This document shows positions 55,690 through 64,000 of a DNA stretch of 64,000 nt, in pieces. Every line of letters starts with the position of its first letter. Position 1 is the stretch's first letter. The DNA is taken from positions 1 to 64,000 of the forward strand of contig MKWN01000016.1 in NCBI GenBank assembly GCA_001899775.1, read 5' to 3'. The notes beneath the pieces were generated by a model. That model did not search any database. It saw only the letters and a list, made by a program, of their open reading frames with translations, and was not told where the DNA came from. The position numbers and the translations under genes are program-made. This DNA comes from Thiobacillus sp. 65-29. GTDB lineage: Bacteria > Pseudomonadota > Gammaproteobacteria > Burkholderiales > Thiobacillaceae.

Positions 55690-56507
55690 CTGCTGCCCTC
55701 CAGACACCCGCTACGCCGCCTTCGCTCAAGCCGCTCGAGAAGGTGATTGCCGTCACCAGCGGCAAGGGGGGCGTCGGCAAGACCTTCGTCGCCGCCAACC
55801 TCGCTGCCGCACTGGCGCAACGCGGACACCGCGTGCTGGTGCTCGATGCCGACCTTGGCCTCGCCAACCTCGACGTCGTGCTGAATCTCTATCCCAAGCT
55901 CACCCTGCACGACGTGTTCACCGGCAAATGCGCGCTCGACGAAGCCATCCTGCAGGCCCCCGGCGGTTTCTCGGTACTGCTGGCTGGCTCCGGCATGGTC
56001 GAATACTCGCGCCTGACGACGGAAGTGCGCGACGAATTCATGCGCGCAATCTACGCCGTGGTGCCACGCTACGACATCGTCCTGCTCGACACCGGCGCGG
56101 GGATTTCGGACGTGGTGCTGTTCGCCGTATCGCTCGCCGCGGAAGTTCTCATGGTGGCAACGCCGGAGCCCACCTCGCTGACCGACGCCTACGCCACCGT
56201 GAAGGTGCTCGCAGGCCAGCAGCAGCGCCAGCTCGTGCGCCTGGTCGTCAACCAGGCCACGCGGGCCGGCGCGGGGCAGACGATCGCCGCGCAACTGCAG
56301 CAGGTACTCGACCGCTTCGTCGCCAGCGAAACCGGGCGCCAGATTCGCCTGCAGTCGATGGGAGAAATTCCGGTCGATCCGGAAGTGCGCCAGGCGATCA
56401 TGCGCCGCCAGTTGCTGTTGCAGGCCAAACCCGGCTGTCCCGCAGCGCAGGCGATCACCCGCCTCGCCGCCCTGGTGGAAAAGATCGTCGCCCCCAAGCC
56501 CGCCTGA
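55686..56507 (+). CDS. MinD/ParA-family ATPase (FlhG/FleN-like)
   Basis: The 273-residue protein has the deviant Walker A SGKGGVGKTFVAANLA, LVLDADLGLANLDV, DIVLLDTGAGIS and later PEPTSLTDAYATVKVL, which is the FlhG/FleN rather than the MinD consensus. No C-terminal membrane-targeting helix is obvious. FlhG-type ATPases control flagellar number or act with cyclic di-GMP. No flagellar genes lie nearby; the partner here is the GGDEF protein whose stop it overlaps. Confidence 0.88.
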
Positions 56508-56562
56508 CGCACGAATGCAGTGCTGCGCGCTGTCTGGAACCTGTGCGCGGGCCAGCGCGCTA

Positions 56563-56592
56563 TTGCAGGTCGGGCTTTAGACTGACCTGCAA
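56563..56592. repeat. REP-like inverted repeat
   Basis: A perfect 9-bp inverted repeat TTGCAGGTC (56563-56571) / GACCTGCAA (56584-56592) with the loop GGGCTTTAGACT lies between the convergent MinD-like and HDOD genes. It resembles the GGGCTTTAGCCCGACCT-type palindromes and the element at 3771. Confidence 0.55.
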
Positions 56593-56631
56593 GGGCTTAC
56601 GCGAACGCATCACCAAGCGCGCAACACGACG

Positions 56632-57462
56632 CTAACCCGTCTCGGCCACGGGCAACCTGCGCACCAGGCGCTCCACCGCTTCCGGCTCCATGCGCAGCAG
56701 TTCACCGATCGCGCGATAGTCGTCAGGCAGCGCCGCGTCGTCCCAACCCTGTGCCGAGTGGCGCGCGAGATTCACTGCAAGCATCACGTTGCGTACGCGG
56801 CTCGACCGTGCCAGCGCCGGATCGGCGAGGTTCTGCAACAATTCGGGCAGCCGCCAGTCAAGTGTGAGCCGGCGCTGGAATTCCATGCCGGTGAATCCCA
56901 GCACCTGACGCTGCGCGTCGGCACTGCGCAACGTGGAATCGGCGCGCTGGCGGCGGCGGATCTCCAGCATCGGGCCGGGATTGAAACACCACATCAGCAT
57001 CTCCGACGCATGCGTGAGCAGCGCCGAAACGTAGACCTCCTCCGCATGCAGGTCGTGCAGCCGCAAGGCCCAGTCATAGCCGTAATAGGCCGCACGCTGC
57101 GCGCGCCGGACGGTCTGCAGCAGTTGCACCAGGGCGTCGAGGTGGTCGTGCAACATGTCCTCCACCAGCGGCGTCGCCGGCACGTCGCGCAGGAAGGCGT
57201 CCAGCCCCATCATCAGCAGCACCTGCCTGACATCGACCAGCTCGTATTCCTGCCGGCTGAGTTTGTGGCGCTGCAAGTGGCGCAGAAGCTTGAGTGTCAT
57301 GAGGGGATCGTCGGCCACCACGTCCGCGACGGCGCGGGCGGTAAAACGTGTCTCGTCGGCATGCAGGCGCCCCAGCTCACGCGCGGTATGCCGGAGCGCG
57401 GGAATATCGGCCGTCCCCAGAAAGGCCAGCCATTCGTCCAGCGTTTTTTGCTGCTGTACCAT
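56632..57462 (-). CDS. HDOD-domain signalling protein
   Basis: The 276-residue protein from ATG 57462 has the HDOD pattern LGRLHADETRFTARAVADVVADDPLMTLKLLRHLQ (parts: AVADVVADDPLMTLKLL) and RQVLLMMGLDAFLRDVP, a non-catalytic HD-like signalling domain. Conserved HD metal ligands are absent. The C-terminal half is a helical bundle with HASEMLMWCFNP. HDOD proteins often link cyclic di-GMP or two-component signals to output; the role here is unknown. Confidence 0.82.
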   Translation of the reverse strand: MVQQQKTLDEWLAFLGTADIPALRHTARELGRLHADETRFTARAVADVVADDPLMTLKLLRHLQRHKLSRQEYELVDVRQVLLMMGLDAFLRDVPATPLVEDMLHDHLDALVQLLQTVRRAQRAAYYGYDWALRLHDLHAEEVYVSALLTHASEMLMWCFNPGPMLEIRRRQRADSTLRSADAQRQVLGFTGMEFQRRLTLDWRLPELLQNLADPALARSSRVRNVMLAVNLARHSAQGWDDAALPDDYRAIGELLRMEPEAVERLVRRLPVAETG

Positions 57463-57691
57463 GCCGCCTCCAGCAATGTCGTGCCAGGCCGCACGGTCGC
57501 GGCCTGGCCCGAGGCCCCGCAAGACCCCTGAGAGGATAATCGGCGCGGATCGCCACAACTTGAACCCGCCTCGCCGCGTGGCACGGCGCCACCCCGCGGG
57601 CGAAGCCGCCCACGACTGAACCCTCCCGGGAGTTTACAGGTCCAAGGGGAGTATAATGTCGTTCCTTTTTCGCAATTCTGAGGGCACCGTC

Positions 57692-58072
57692 ATGCAGAGA
57701 ACGATGCTCAAGTCCAAGCTGCACCGGGTCACCGTCACCCATTCGGAGCTGCATTACGAAGGCTCCTGCGCGATCGACGAGACCCTGCTGGACGCAGCCG
57801 ACATCCACGAGTACGAGCAGATCCAGATCTACAACGTCACCAATGGCGAACGCTTCACCACCTACGCCATCCGTGCGGCGCGCGATTCGGGGATCGTCTC
57901 GGTGAATGGTGCGGCCGCACACAAGGCCAATCCGGGCGATCTCGTCATCATCGCCACCTACGCGACCTATAACGAGCTGGAACTGGCGCGCTACGCGCCG
58001 GAGCTGGTGTACGTGGACGCCGACAACCGCATCCTGGACACGCGCCAGGCAATTCCGGTCCAGGCCGCCTGA
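57692..58072 (+). CDS. panD: Aspartate 1-decarboxylase
   Basis: The 126-residue pro-enzyme has the self-processing site G24-S25 (HYEGSCAID) that becomes the pyruvoyl group, and [15 protein letters not shown]. It makes beta-alanine for pantothenate. ATG 57692 is chosen because the family N-terminus [13 protein letters not shown] begins there. A strong terminator follows. Confidence 0.97.
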   Translation: MQRTMLKSKLHRVTVTHSELHYEGSCAIDETLLDAADIHEYEQIQIYNVTNGERFTTYAIRAARDSGIVSVNGAAAHKANPGDLVIIATYATYNELELARYAPELVYVDADNRILDTRQAIPVQAA

Positions 58073-58088
58073 TCGGGCCTCGCTCCAT

Positions 58089-58118
58089 GAAAAAGGCCGG
58101 GACGTCCCGGCCTTTTTC
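58089..58118. terminator. Intrinsic terminator after panD
   Basis: A perfect palindrome, GAAAAAGGCCGGGAC (58089-58103) with its complement GTCCCGGCCTTTTTC (58104-58118), gives a long GC stem flanked by A and T runs. It can stop transcripts from panD and from the convergent OmpA-fusion gene. Confidence 0.88.
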
Positions 58119-58192
58119 GTTCCTGCACGCACCCTGAAGGGCGCGAACTCAACCAAGCAATCCTGGATTCCTGCCTGGCGGCACCGCTCACC

Positions 58193-59539
58193 CTATTTCT
58201 TCGCCCCGGTGACCTCGATTTCCACGCGGCGGTTGGGTGCGAGACAGGCCTTCAGCGCGTCCTTGGCGAGCTTCATGTCGCAGTCGACGACCGGCTGGGT
58301 GTCGCCCATGCCTGCGGTGGCGAAGGTCTTGGCCTTCACGCCCTTGGACTTGAGATAGGCCGTCACGGCCTTCGCACGCGCCAGCGACAGTTTCTTGTTG
58401 TCGGACGCCTTGCCCATCTTGTCGGCGTGGCCCGTCACCTTGACGCTGTCGATCGCACCGAATGCTTTGATTTTGCCAACCAGATCATCGAGTTTGGCGC
58501 GCCCTTCCGGGGTCAGATCCTTGGTGGACGACTTGCCCGTCTTGAACAGGGCGTCACCGCCGAGACTCAGGGTCGACGGTGCGCCAGCCTGGACCGCGAA
58601 CCCGGCGGGCGCGGGCGCGGGCGCGGGCGCAGGGGCGGTTGCCGGCGCGGCGACGGGGGCCGCGGCGCCGGTCGCCGGTTGCGCCGGGCGCGGCGCCGGC
58701 AGGTAGGGGTTGGGGCCACTGCCGAAGGTGGGGAAGAACGACGTTGCCGCACCCGTCCCGGCCCCCCCGGCCGTTCCGGCCGAAGGATTGATGCCGAACA
58801 TGTTGAGCATGCTGAACCAGGTGCTCGGGTCCCACACGTTGATCGGGCTCGCCACCGGCGCATAACCCTGCACCTGCACCACCGGCTGCGCCGGATACAT
58901 GAACGTGCCCCAGGTCGAATTCGGCCCGCCGACCAGTTGCGGATTCAACGCGCCGCCCAGCATGCTGCCGTAGAGCTGCGGATTCATCGGCGCGAACATC
59001 AGCGCCATCGCGCGCGGATCGGTCGGCGTCATCATCCACTTCATGTAGAGATTGGGGTCCATCATCTGCATCCCCAGCTTCCACACTTTGGGATCCATCG
59101 GCAGCATCATCCAGCGCATCATCTTGCCGGGGTCCGCCATGTTCAGGGCCATCTGCGTGTACCACATGGGGTTCATCATGGCCCCACCCCAGCGCAGGTA
59201 GATGTTCGGGTCGAGGAACTGCATGTAGTTGGCCGTCGTGCCGGGCTGCATCATCGTCGTCATCGCACGCAGCAGGTTGCCCGGCTCCATCAGGTGGCTC
59301 GCCATGGCAGTGGCCATCGCGGGATCGGTCATCGCATTGGTCCACGCCGCGAACGCGGCCGGGTCCTTGAAGGCCGACGCATTCTGCGTGAAGTCCATCA
59401 TGCGGTTCATCCACTGGTCGGCCGATTGCGGCGTACCGGCCGGAACCGGCAGTACCGGGGGAAGAAGCTGGGCACCAGCCGGCGCGGACAGGCCGGCAAG
59501 TGCGGCCGTCAGGACGACCAGAAGGGATTTGACGTGCAT
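58193..59539 (-). CDS. Methionine-repeat protein with C-terminal OmpA domain
   Basis: The 448-residue protein has a signal peptide (MHVKSLLVVLTAALAGLSAP), about ten copies of the 12-13 residue repeat also found at 15.7 kb (DPNIYLRWGGAMM, DPGKMMRWMMLPM, DPNLYMKWMMTPT), a Pro/Ala-rich linker with (AP)n, and an OmpA/MotB peptidoglycan-binding domain from about 325 (VKVTGHADKMGK, LSLARAKAVTAYLKSKGV, PNRRVEIEV). It should be anchored to the cell wall from the periplasm. N-terminal regions align closely with the smaller paralogue (RMMDFTQNAS versus RMTDFTRNAS). The repeat family is not one I recognise. Confidence 0.88.
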   Translation of the reverse strand: MHVKSLLVVLTAALAGLSAPAGAQLLPPVLPVPAGTPQSADQWMNRMMDFTQNASAFKDPAAFAAWTNAMTDPAMATAMASHLMEPGNLLRAMTTMMQPGTTANYMQFLDPNIYLRWGGAMMNPMWYTQMALNMADPGKMMRWMMLPMDPKVWKLGMQMMDPNLYMKWMMTPTDPRAMALMFAPMNPQLYGSMLGGALNPQLVGGPNSTWGTFMYPAQPVVQVQGYAPVASPINVWDPSTWFSMLNMFGINPSAGTAGGAGTGAATSFFPTFGSGPNPYLPAPRPAQPATGAAAPVAAPATAPAPAPAPAPAGFAVQAGAPSTLSLGGDALFKTGKSSTKDLTPEGRAKLDDLVGKIKAFGAIDSVKVTGHADKMGKASDNKKLSLARAKAVTAYLKSKGVKAKTFATAGMGDTQPVVDCDMKLAKDALKACLAPNRRVEIEVTGAKK

Positions 59540-59709
59540 GGAAGGCTCCAGTTAGAGGACAAAAACGGAAACCTCAAGAACCGGACACCGAAACTTGAGG
59601 GAGTGAATATATTAGGTTTTCATGATATACCGAAAAACGGTTTACCTCGCGGTGCGACACTGGTATCTTCGTGCTGCCCTTGCTCGGTCGCGACGAACGG
59701 TTGCGACGT

Positions 59710-60042
59710 TCAAAGCCCGTCGAAACGCGCTGCGCCGGTCGCCTTGTCGATCATCACCCGCAGTTCGCAGTACGCCTCGTCGCACATCCCGCTGCCACCG
59801 CTGCACGTGGTGCATGCAACGATCTCGGCGAAAAACACGCCTACCGTGGCATGGATGTGTGTCGCATCCTCACTCACCGCATTGACGATCACGCCCAAAT
59901 CGCTGTCGTCGATGCGATTGCCCGCCGCGATCGCATGGCCGATCGGCAGTACATCGCTGCGCAGGCGCTCGAGCTCCGTCTTCAGCGTGGCGGCAAACGC
60001 ATCCGTACCCCAGGCGGCGACGGATTCTTCCAGCAAAATCAT
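59710..60042 (-). CDS. Small four-cysteine protein, unknown function
   Basis: The 110-residue protein lies 43 bases downstream of glgP on the same strand. It has no signal peptide. Its notable feature is C-TT-C-x6-C-x4-C (CTTCSGGSGMC, EAYC), suited to zinc or an iron-sulfur cluster. The N-terminal half (LLEESVAAWGTDAFAATLKTELERL) is helical. I do not recognise it. The upstream gap 59540-59709 contains A/T-rich DNA and the promoter region of the OmpA-fusion gene. Confidence 0.65.
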   Translation of the reverse strand: MILLEESVAAWGTDAFAATLKTELERLRSDVLPIGHAIAAGNRIDDSDLGVIVNAVSEDATHIHATVGVFFAEIVACTTCSGGSGMCDEAYCELRVMIDKATGAARFDGL

Positions 60043-60085
60043 CGACGATCCTTTCGCTTGCAGAAAAGCGCGAACATCCGGCGCC

Positions 60086-62587
60086 TCACCCCCCGTTCGC
60101 CACCAGTTTCCAGATGTCGTCGTTGTATTCCCGCATGGTGCGGTCGGTGGAGAAATAGCCGCTGGAAGCAGTATTGAGGATGCTCATGCGGGTCCAGCCT
60201 GCGGGGTGGCTCCAGGCCTGTTCGACGCGATTCTGCGCGTCGACATAGCTGCGGAAATCGGCGAGCGTCATCCAGGGATCGTTCGGGTCCAGCATGGCGT
60301 CGAGGATGGGCTGAAAAATGCCGGGTTCGCACAGGCTGAAGTGGTCGGACTGCAACAGTCCGATGACGTCGCGCAGATCGGGGTCGTTGTCGATATACGC
60401 CTGCGGGTTGTAGTGCGGACGCAGGTCTTCGATTTCTTCCGCGCGCAGGCCGAAGAGGAAGAAGTTGTCTTCGCCGACGGCTTCGAGGATTTCGATGTTG
60501 GCGCCGTCGTAGGTGCCGATGGTGACGGCGCCGTTCATCATGAATTTCATGTTGCCGGTACCGGAGGCTTCCTTGCCGGCGGTGGAAACCTGCTCGGACA
60601 GGTCGGTGGCGGGGGCGATGATTTCCATGCTGGTGACACGGTAGTTGGGCAGGAAGGCGACCCGCAGACGGCCACCGACGTCGGGATCCTTGTTGACGAC
60701 GTCGGCGACGCTGGTGATGAGCTTGATGATGCGCTTGGCCATGAGGTAGCCGGGCGCGGCCTTGCCACCGATGAGGACGCAGCGGTCGACCCAGCCGTCG
60801 AGGCGGTGCTGGTTGATGCGGTTGTACAGGTGGATGACGTGCAAAATGTTGAGGAGTTGCCGCTTGTATTCGTGGATGCGCTTCACCTGCACGTCGAACA
60901 GGGCGTCGGGATTGAATTCGATACCGCATTCGTGCTTGACCAGGGCGGCCAGGCGCACCTTGTTGGTGCGCTTGGCAGCGCGCCATTCGGCCTGGAAGGC
61001 CTCGTGTCCGGGTGCAGCGAAGGGTCGCAGGCGCTCGAGCTGGCCCAGGTCGGCCACCCAGCCGTCGCCGATCTCGCGGGTGATGAGCGCGGACAGCGAG
61101 GGATTGGCGTGCGCGAGCCAGCGACGCGGGGTGACGCCGTTGGTCTTGTTGTTGAATTTGTCGGGCCACAGTTCGTAGAAGTCGCGGAACAGCCCTTCGC
61201 GCAGCAGGCGCGAATGCAGGGCCGCGACGCCATTGACGGAGAAGCTGCCAGTGATGGCGAGCCAGGCCATGCGGATCTGGCGCACGTCGCCTTCCTCGAC
61301 CAGCGACATGCGGCGCCGGCGGTCGATGTCGCCGGGCCAGCGGGTGGCGACTTCGCGCAGCAGGGCGCCGTTGATCTCGTAGATGATTTCCAGGAGACGC
61401 GGCAGCAACCGTTCGAACAACGAGACGGGCCACTTTTCCAGCGCTTCGGGCAGCAGGGTGTGGTTCGTGTAGGCCATGCAGTTGCGCGTGATGGCCCAGG
61501 CCTGGTCCCAGGTCAGGCGCTCGTGGTCGAGCAGCAGGCGCATCAGCTCGGCGACGGCGATGGAGGGATGGGTGTCGTTCATCTGGAACACGTTGTGTTC
61601 GGCGAACTTCATCAGATCGCTGTTGCCGGCGGCGCGCCACTGGCGGAAGACATCCTGCAGGCTCGCGGAGGCAAGGAAATACTGCTGGCGCAGGCGCAGC
61701 TCGCGGCCGTTCTCGCTGCTGTCGTTGGGGTAGAGCACCATCGAGATGTGCTCGGCCTCGTTCTTGGCCTGCACGGCTTCGCCATAACTGCCGGCACTGA
61801 ATTCGTCGAAGTCGAATTCGTCGGTGGCGGCAGCCTTCCACAGGCGCAGGGTGTTGACCGCACGGTTGCGGTAGCCGGTGATCGGCATGTCGTAGGGAAT
61901 GGCGAGCACGTCGGCGGTGTCGATCCAGCGCGCGCGCGGGATGCCGGCCGGGTCGCGAAAATGCTCGACGCGCCCGCCGAAGTGCACGCGGCAGGTGAAT
62001 TCGGAACGCTCGACTTCCCACGGGTTGCCGGCGCGCAGCCAGTGGTCGGGTTCTTCCTTCTGGTAGCCGTCCTCGATGCGCTGGCCGAACATGCCGTATT
62101 CGTAGCGGATGCCATAACCCATGACCGGCAGCTTGAGGGTGGCGCAACTGTCCATGAAGCAGGCGGCCAGACGACCAAGACCGCCGTTGCCCAGGCCGGC
62201 GTCGGGCTCCTGCTCGACGACCTCTTCGAGGGTGTGACTGAAGCTTTGCAGGGCTTCGCGCGTCGGTGCGTCGAGGCCGAGATTGAGAACATGGTTGCCC
62301 AGGGCGCGGCCGATGAGGAATTCGAGCGACAGATAGTAGGCGTGACGCCGGCCCGGCTGGTCGCGCCCGGCGTAGGTGTTCATCCAGTCGGACATGATGC
62401 GGTCGCGCAGAGCCCAGGCGAGCGCATGGTAGGCGTACAGCGGCGGCGCGCCATACGGGCGGCCCAGATGGTAGTACTGGTAACGCTCGAAATCGCGGCG
62501 CAGCGCCTCGGTGTCCGACGGCAGCGGCTCCAGCGAAAACGGGCAGGCGGAAAGTGTGCAAAGTTCTTCGGATGTTTTGGCGGACAT
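60086..62587 (-). CDS. glgP: Glycogen/starch/alpha-glucan phosphorylase
   Basis: The 833-residue enzyme has GLGNGGLGRLAACFMDS, the PLP-lysine motif EASGTGNMKFMMNGA and the catalytic GTYDGANIEI. It releases glucose-1-phosphate from glycogen with phosphate. It follows glgA with an 17-base gap, so storage synthesis and breakdown genes are co-transcribed. Length matches bacterial GlgP. Confidence 0.97.
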   Translation of the reverse strand: MSAKTSEELCTLSACPFSLEPLPSDTEALRRDFERYQYYHLGRPYGAPPLYAYHALAWALRDRIMSDWMNTYAGRDQPGRRHAYYLSLEFLIGRALGNHVLNLGLDAPTREALQSFSHTLEEVVEQEPDAGLGNGGLGRLAACFMDSCATLKLPVMGYGIRYEYGMFGQRIEDGYQKEEPDHWLRAGNPWEVERSEFTCRVHFGGRVEHFRDPAGIPRARWIDTADVLAIPYDMPITGYRNRAVNTLRLWKAAATDEFDFDEFSAGSYGEAVQAKNEAEHISMVLYPNDSSENGRELRLRQQYFLASASLQDVFRQWRAAGNSDLMKFAEHNVFQMNDTHPSIAVAELMRLLLDHERLTWDQAWAITRNCMAYTNHTLLPEALEKWPVSLFERLLPRLLEIIYEINGALLREVATRWPGDIDRRRRMSLVEEGDVRQIRMAWLAITGSFSVNGVAALHSRLLREGLFRDFYELWPDKFNNKTNGVTPRRWLAHANPSLSALITREIGDGWVADLGQLERLRPFAAPGHEAFQAEWRAAKRTNKVRLAALVKHECGIEFNPDALFDVQVKRIHEYKRQLLNILHVIHLYNRINQHRLDGWVDRCVLIGGKAAPGYLMAKRIIKLITSVADVVNKDPDVGGRLRVAFLPNYRVTSMEIIAPATDLSEQVSTAGKEASGTGNMKFMMNGAVTIGTYDGANIEILEAVGEDNFFLFGLRAEEIEDLRPHYNPQAYIDNDPDLRDVIGLLQSDHFSLCEPGIFQPILDAMLDPNDPWMTLADFRSYVDAQNRVEQAWSHPAGWTRMSILNTASSGYFSTDRTMREYNDDIWKLVANGG

Positions 62588-62604
62588 GACAACCCCGGCA
62601 AATA

Positions 62605-64000
62605 TCAGGTGGCGTAGAGGGACAGATAATGGCCCGCGCTTTCAGACCAGTCGAAGTTCTGGCGCATGCCGGTCTGCTGCAGCCGGCGCCACGCCTTGGG
62701 CTGCCGGTACAGATCGAGCGCACGGCGGATGGCATCGAGGAAGCCGGCGAGCGCGGGCTGGTCGAAGACGAAGCCGGTGGCGGTGCCGTCGGTACAATGC
62801 GGCGCATCGGCGTCGACCACGGTATCGGCCAGCCCGCCTGTGCGGAACACCACGGGTGGCGTGCCGTAGCGCAGGCTGTACATCTGGTTGAGCCCGCACG
62901 GCTCGAAACGCGAGGGCATGAGGAACACATCGGCGCCGGCCTCGACACGGTGCGCCAGATTTTCATCGTAGCCGATTTCGACCATGATGCGATCCGGATG
63001 CTGCTGCGCCAGGCGCTGCAGCTTCTCCTCATAGAGCGCCTGGCCGCTGCCGAGCACGACGAAGCGCACGTCGCTTTCGGCGAGCAGCACAGGCATCGCG
63101 GCGAGGATCCAGTCGATTCCCTTCTGCTCGACGAGGCGCCCGACCGTACCGAGCAGGGGGGCGTCGAGCAGGGCGTCGTCGACGGGCTGGAAGCGTTCGA
63201 GCAGGGCGCGCTTGTTGTGCCGCTTGCCGGGCTGGATGCGCGCTTTCGAATAGTGCGCGGACAGATGCGGATCGGTGGCGGGATTCCACGCTTCGGTGTC
63301 GATGCCGTTGAGGATGCCGGTGAGCTTGTGGCGACGTGAACGCAGCAGGCCGTCGAGTCCGTAGCCGAACTCGGGGGTACAGATTTCCTCGGCGTAGGTC
63401 GGGCTCACTGTGGTGATGGCGTCGGCGTAGACGATACCGCTCTTCAGCATGGACAGACCGCCGTGAAACTCGACCCCTTCCGGGCTCCACCAGTGCGCCG
63501 GCAATTGCAGGCGAACGAAATCGGCATGCGGGAAATACCCGCCATAAGCCAGGTTGTGGATGGTGAACACGGTCCGCGGCGGCGTGGCCAGATCGGCGAG
63601 GAAGGCGGGCACCAGTCCGGTCTGCCAGTCGTGGCTGTGCACCACGTCGGCACGCCAGCCAAGACCCAGGGCATCCTGTGCGAGCAGGGCCACGGTGCGC
63701 GCGAACACGGCGAAGCGTTCGGCGTTGTCGGGCCAGTCGCGGCCGTTTGCGGCAACGTAGGGATTGCCGGGGCGATCGAACAGGGACGGGCAGTCGACGA
63801 TCCACAGCGGGAACGGATAGGCGGCGTGACGGGCTTCCAGCACCCGCACGCCGAGCGTACGCTCACTGCCGCGCACCTCCAGCCAGCCGGCGATGCGCAT
63901 CGCATCCAGTTGGCGCAGCAGGTCATGATAGCCCGGCAGGACCAGGCGGATGTCGGCGCCTCGTGCGTGCAGGGCCTTCGGCAGGCTGTAGGCGACGTCG
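62605..64000 (-). CDS. glgA: Glycogen synthase, 5' end outside window
   Basis: The frame stays open past the Met at 63900 to the end of the window (upstream codons read [20 protein letters not shown]), so the start lies beyond 64000. Visible GT5 features include [48 protein letters not shown] and the catalytic [19 protein letters not shown]. The N-terminal KxGGL motif is not in view. It extends alpha-1,4-glucan using ADP-glucose. Confidence 0.95.
   Translation of the reverse strand, partial: DVAYSLPKALHARGADIRLVLPGYHDLLRQLDAMRIAGWLEVRGSERTLGVRVLEARHAAYPFPLWIVDCPSLFDRPGNPYVAANGRDWPDNAERFAVFARTVALLAQDALGLGWRADVVHSHDWQTGLVPAFLADLATPPRTVFTIHNLAYGGYFPHADFVRLQLPAHWWSPEGVEFHGGLSMLKSGIVYADAITTVSPTYAEEICTPEFGYGLDGLLRSRRHKLTGILNGIDTEAWNPATDPHLSAHYSKARIQPGKRHNKRALLERFQPVDDALLDAPLLGTVGRLVEQKGIDWILAAMPVLLAESDVRFVVLGSGQALYEEKLQRLAQQHPDRIMVEIGYDENLAHRVEAGADVFLMPSRFEPCGLNQMYSLRYGTPPVVFRTGGLADTVVDADAPHCTDGTATGFVFDQPALAGFLDAIRRALDLYRQPKAWRRLQQTGMRQNFDWSESAGHYLSLYAT

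Noticed and set aside
58427-62617. 1396-codon open frame on the plus strand
   Set aside because: It is antisense to the OmpA-fusion gene and glgP; the composition reflects codon bias of the real genes and it has no recognisable domain.

Overview
The window is high-G+C, tightly packed bacterial chromosome. Gene content and order point to a betaproteobacterium, and I infer a sulfur-oxidising Thiobacillus-like (Hydrogenophilales/Nitrosomonadales) organism. The evidence is the long minus-strand run metZ, purF, cvpA, dedD, folC, accD, trpA, trpB, trpF, truA, fimV, asd, leuB, leuD, leuC, which is typical of betaproteobacteria, together with an Mla system and a DsrC-family protein. There are no rRNA genes, tRNA genes or CRISPR arrays that I can see, and no complete insertion sequence.

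Layout. 1-2.9 kb: 3' part of a fused E2-E3 (acyltransferase plus dihydrolipoyl dehydrogenase) gene. 3.0-3.75 kb: a Phd/VapC-type toxin-antitoxin pair. 4-9.7 kb: HD-GYP phosphodiesterase, a secreted unknown, D,D-carboxypeptidase, pyrD and a TIGR03790-like secreted protein. 9.8-15.1 kb: an mla phospholipid-transport operon that carries a TolC-type gene between mlaD and mlaC and ends in an ABC ATPase without its permease. 15.1-22.2 kb: a methionine-repeat secreted protein, cysS, a TPR gene and an L,D-transpeptidase gene sharing a C-terminal domain, ppiB, lpxH and an unknown. 22.2-41.0 kb: the large biosynthetic block (methionine, purine, folate, fatty acid, tryptophan, pseudouridine, FimV, aspartate-semialdehyde and leucine genes). 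It is interrupted between trpB and trpA by a low-G+C accessory insert (hicA, hicB, mrr) that contains a degraded second copy of the trpB 3' end.

41.2-43.9 kb is a cluster of three more toxin-antitoxin pairs (TumE/TumA-like, ParE/RelB-like, BrnT/BrnA) plus a broken LuxR-type regulator. 43.9-52.1 kb holds two MFS transporters, flavin reductase, DUF454 and DUF456 membrane proteins, dodecin, a Lon-like protease, a polysaccharide pyruvyl transferase-like protein and a small cysteine-rich secreted protein. 52.1-57.5 kb is signalling: an adenylate/guanylate cyclase, a DsrC-family protein that has lost both functional cysteines, a diguanylate cyclase co-translated with a MinD/FlhG-like ATPase, and an HDOD protein. 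57.7-64 kb: panD, a second methionine-repeat protein fused to an OmpA domain, a small four-cysteine protein, glycogen phosphorylase and the 3' part of glycogen synthase.

The most unusual items are the pair of methionine-repeat envelope proteins (15.7 and 58.2 kb), the accessory insert with a trpB fossil (29.2-30.7 kb), the cysteine-less DsrC homologue (54.05 kb), and a perfect intrinsic terminator inside the lpxH coding sequence (20.83 kb). All family assignments come from reading the translated sequence and motifs; no database search was run.
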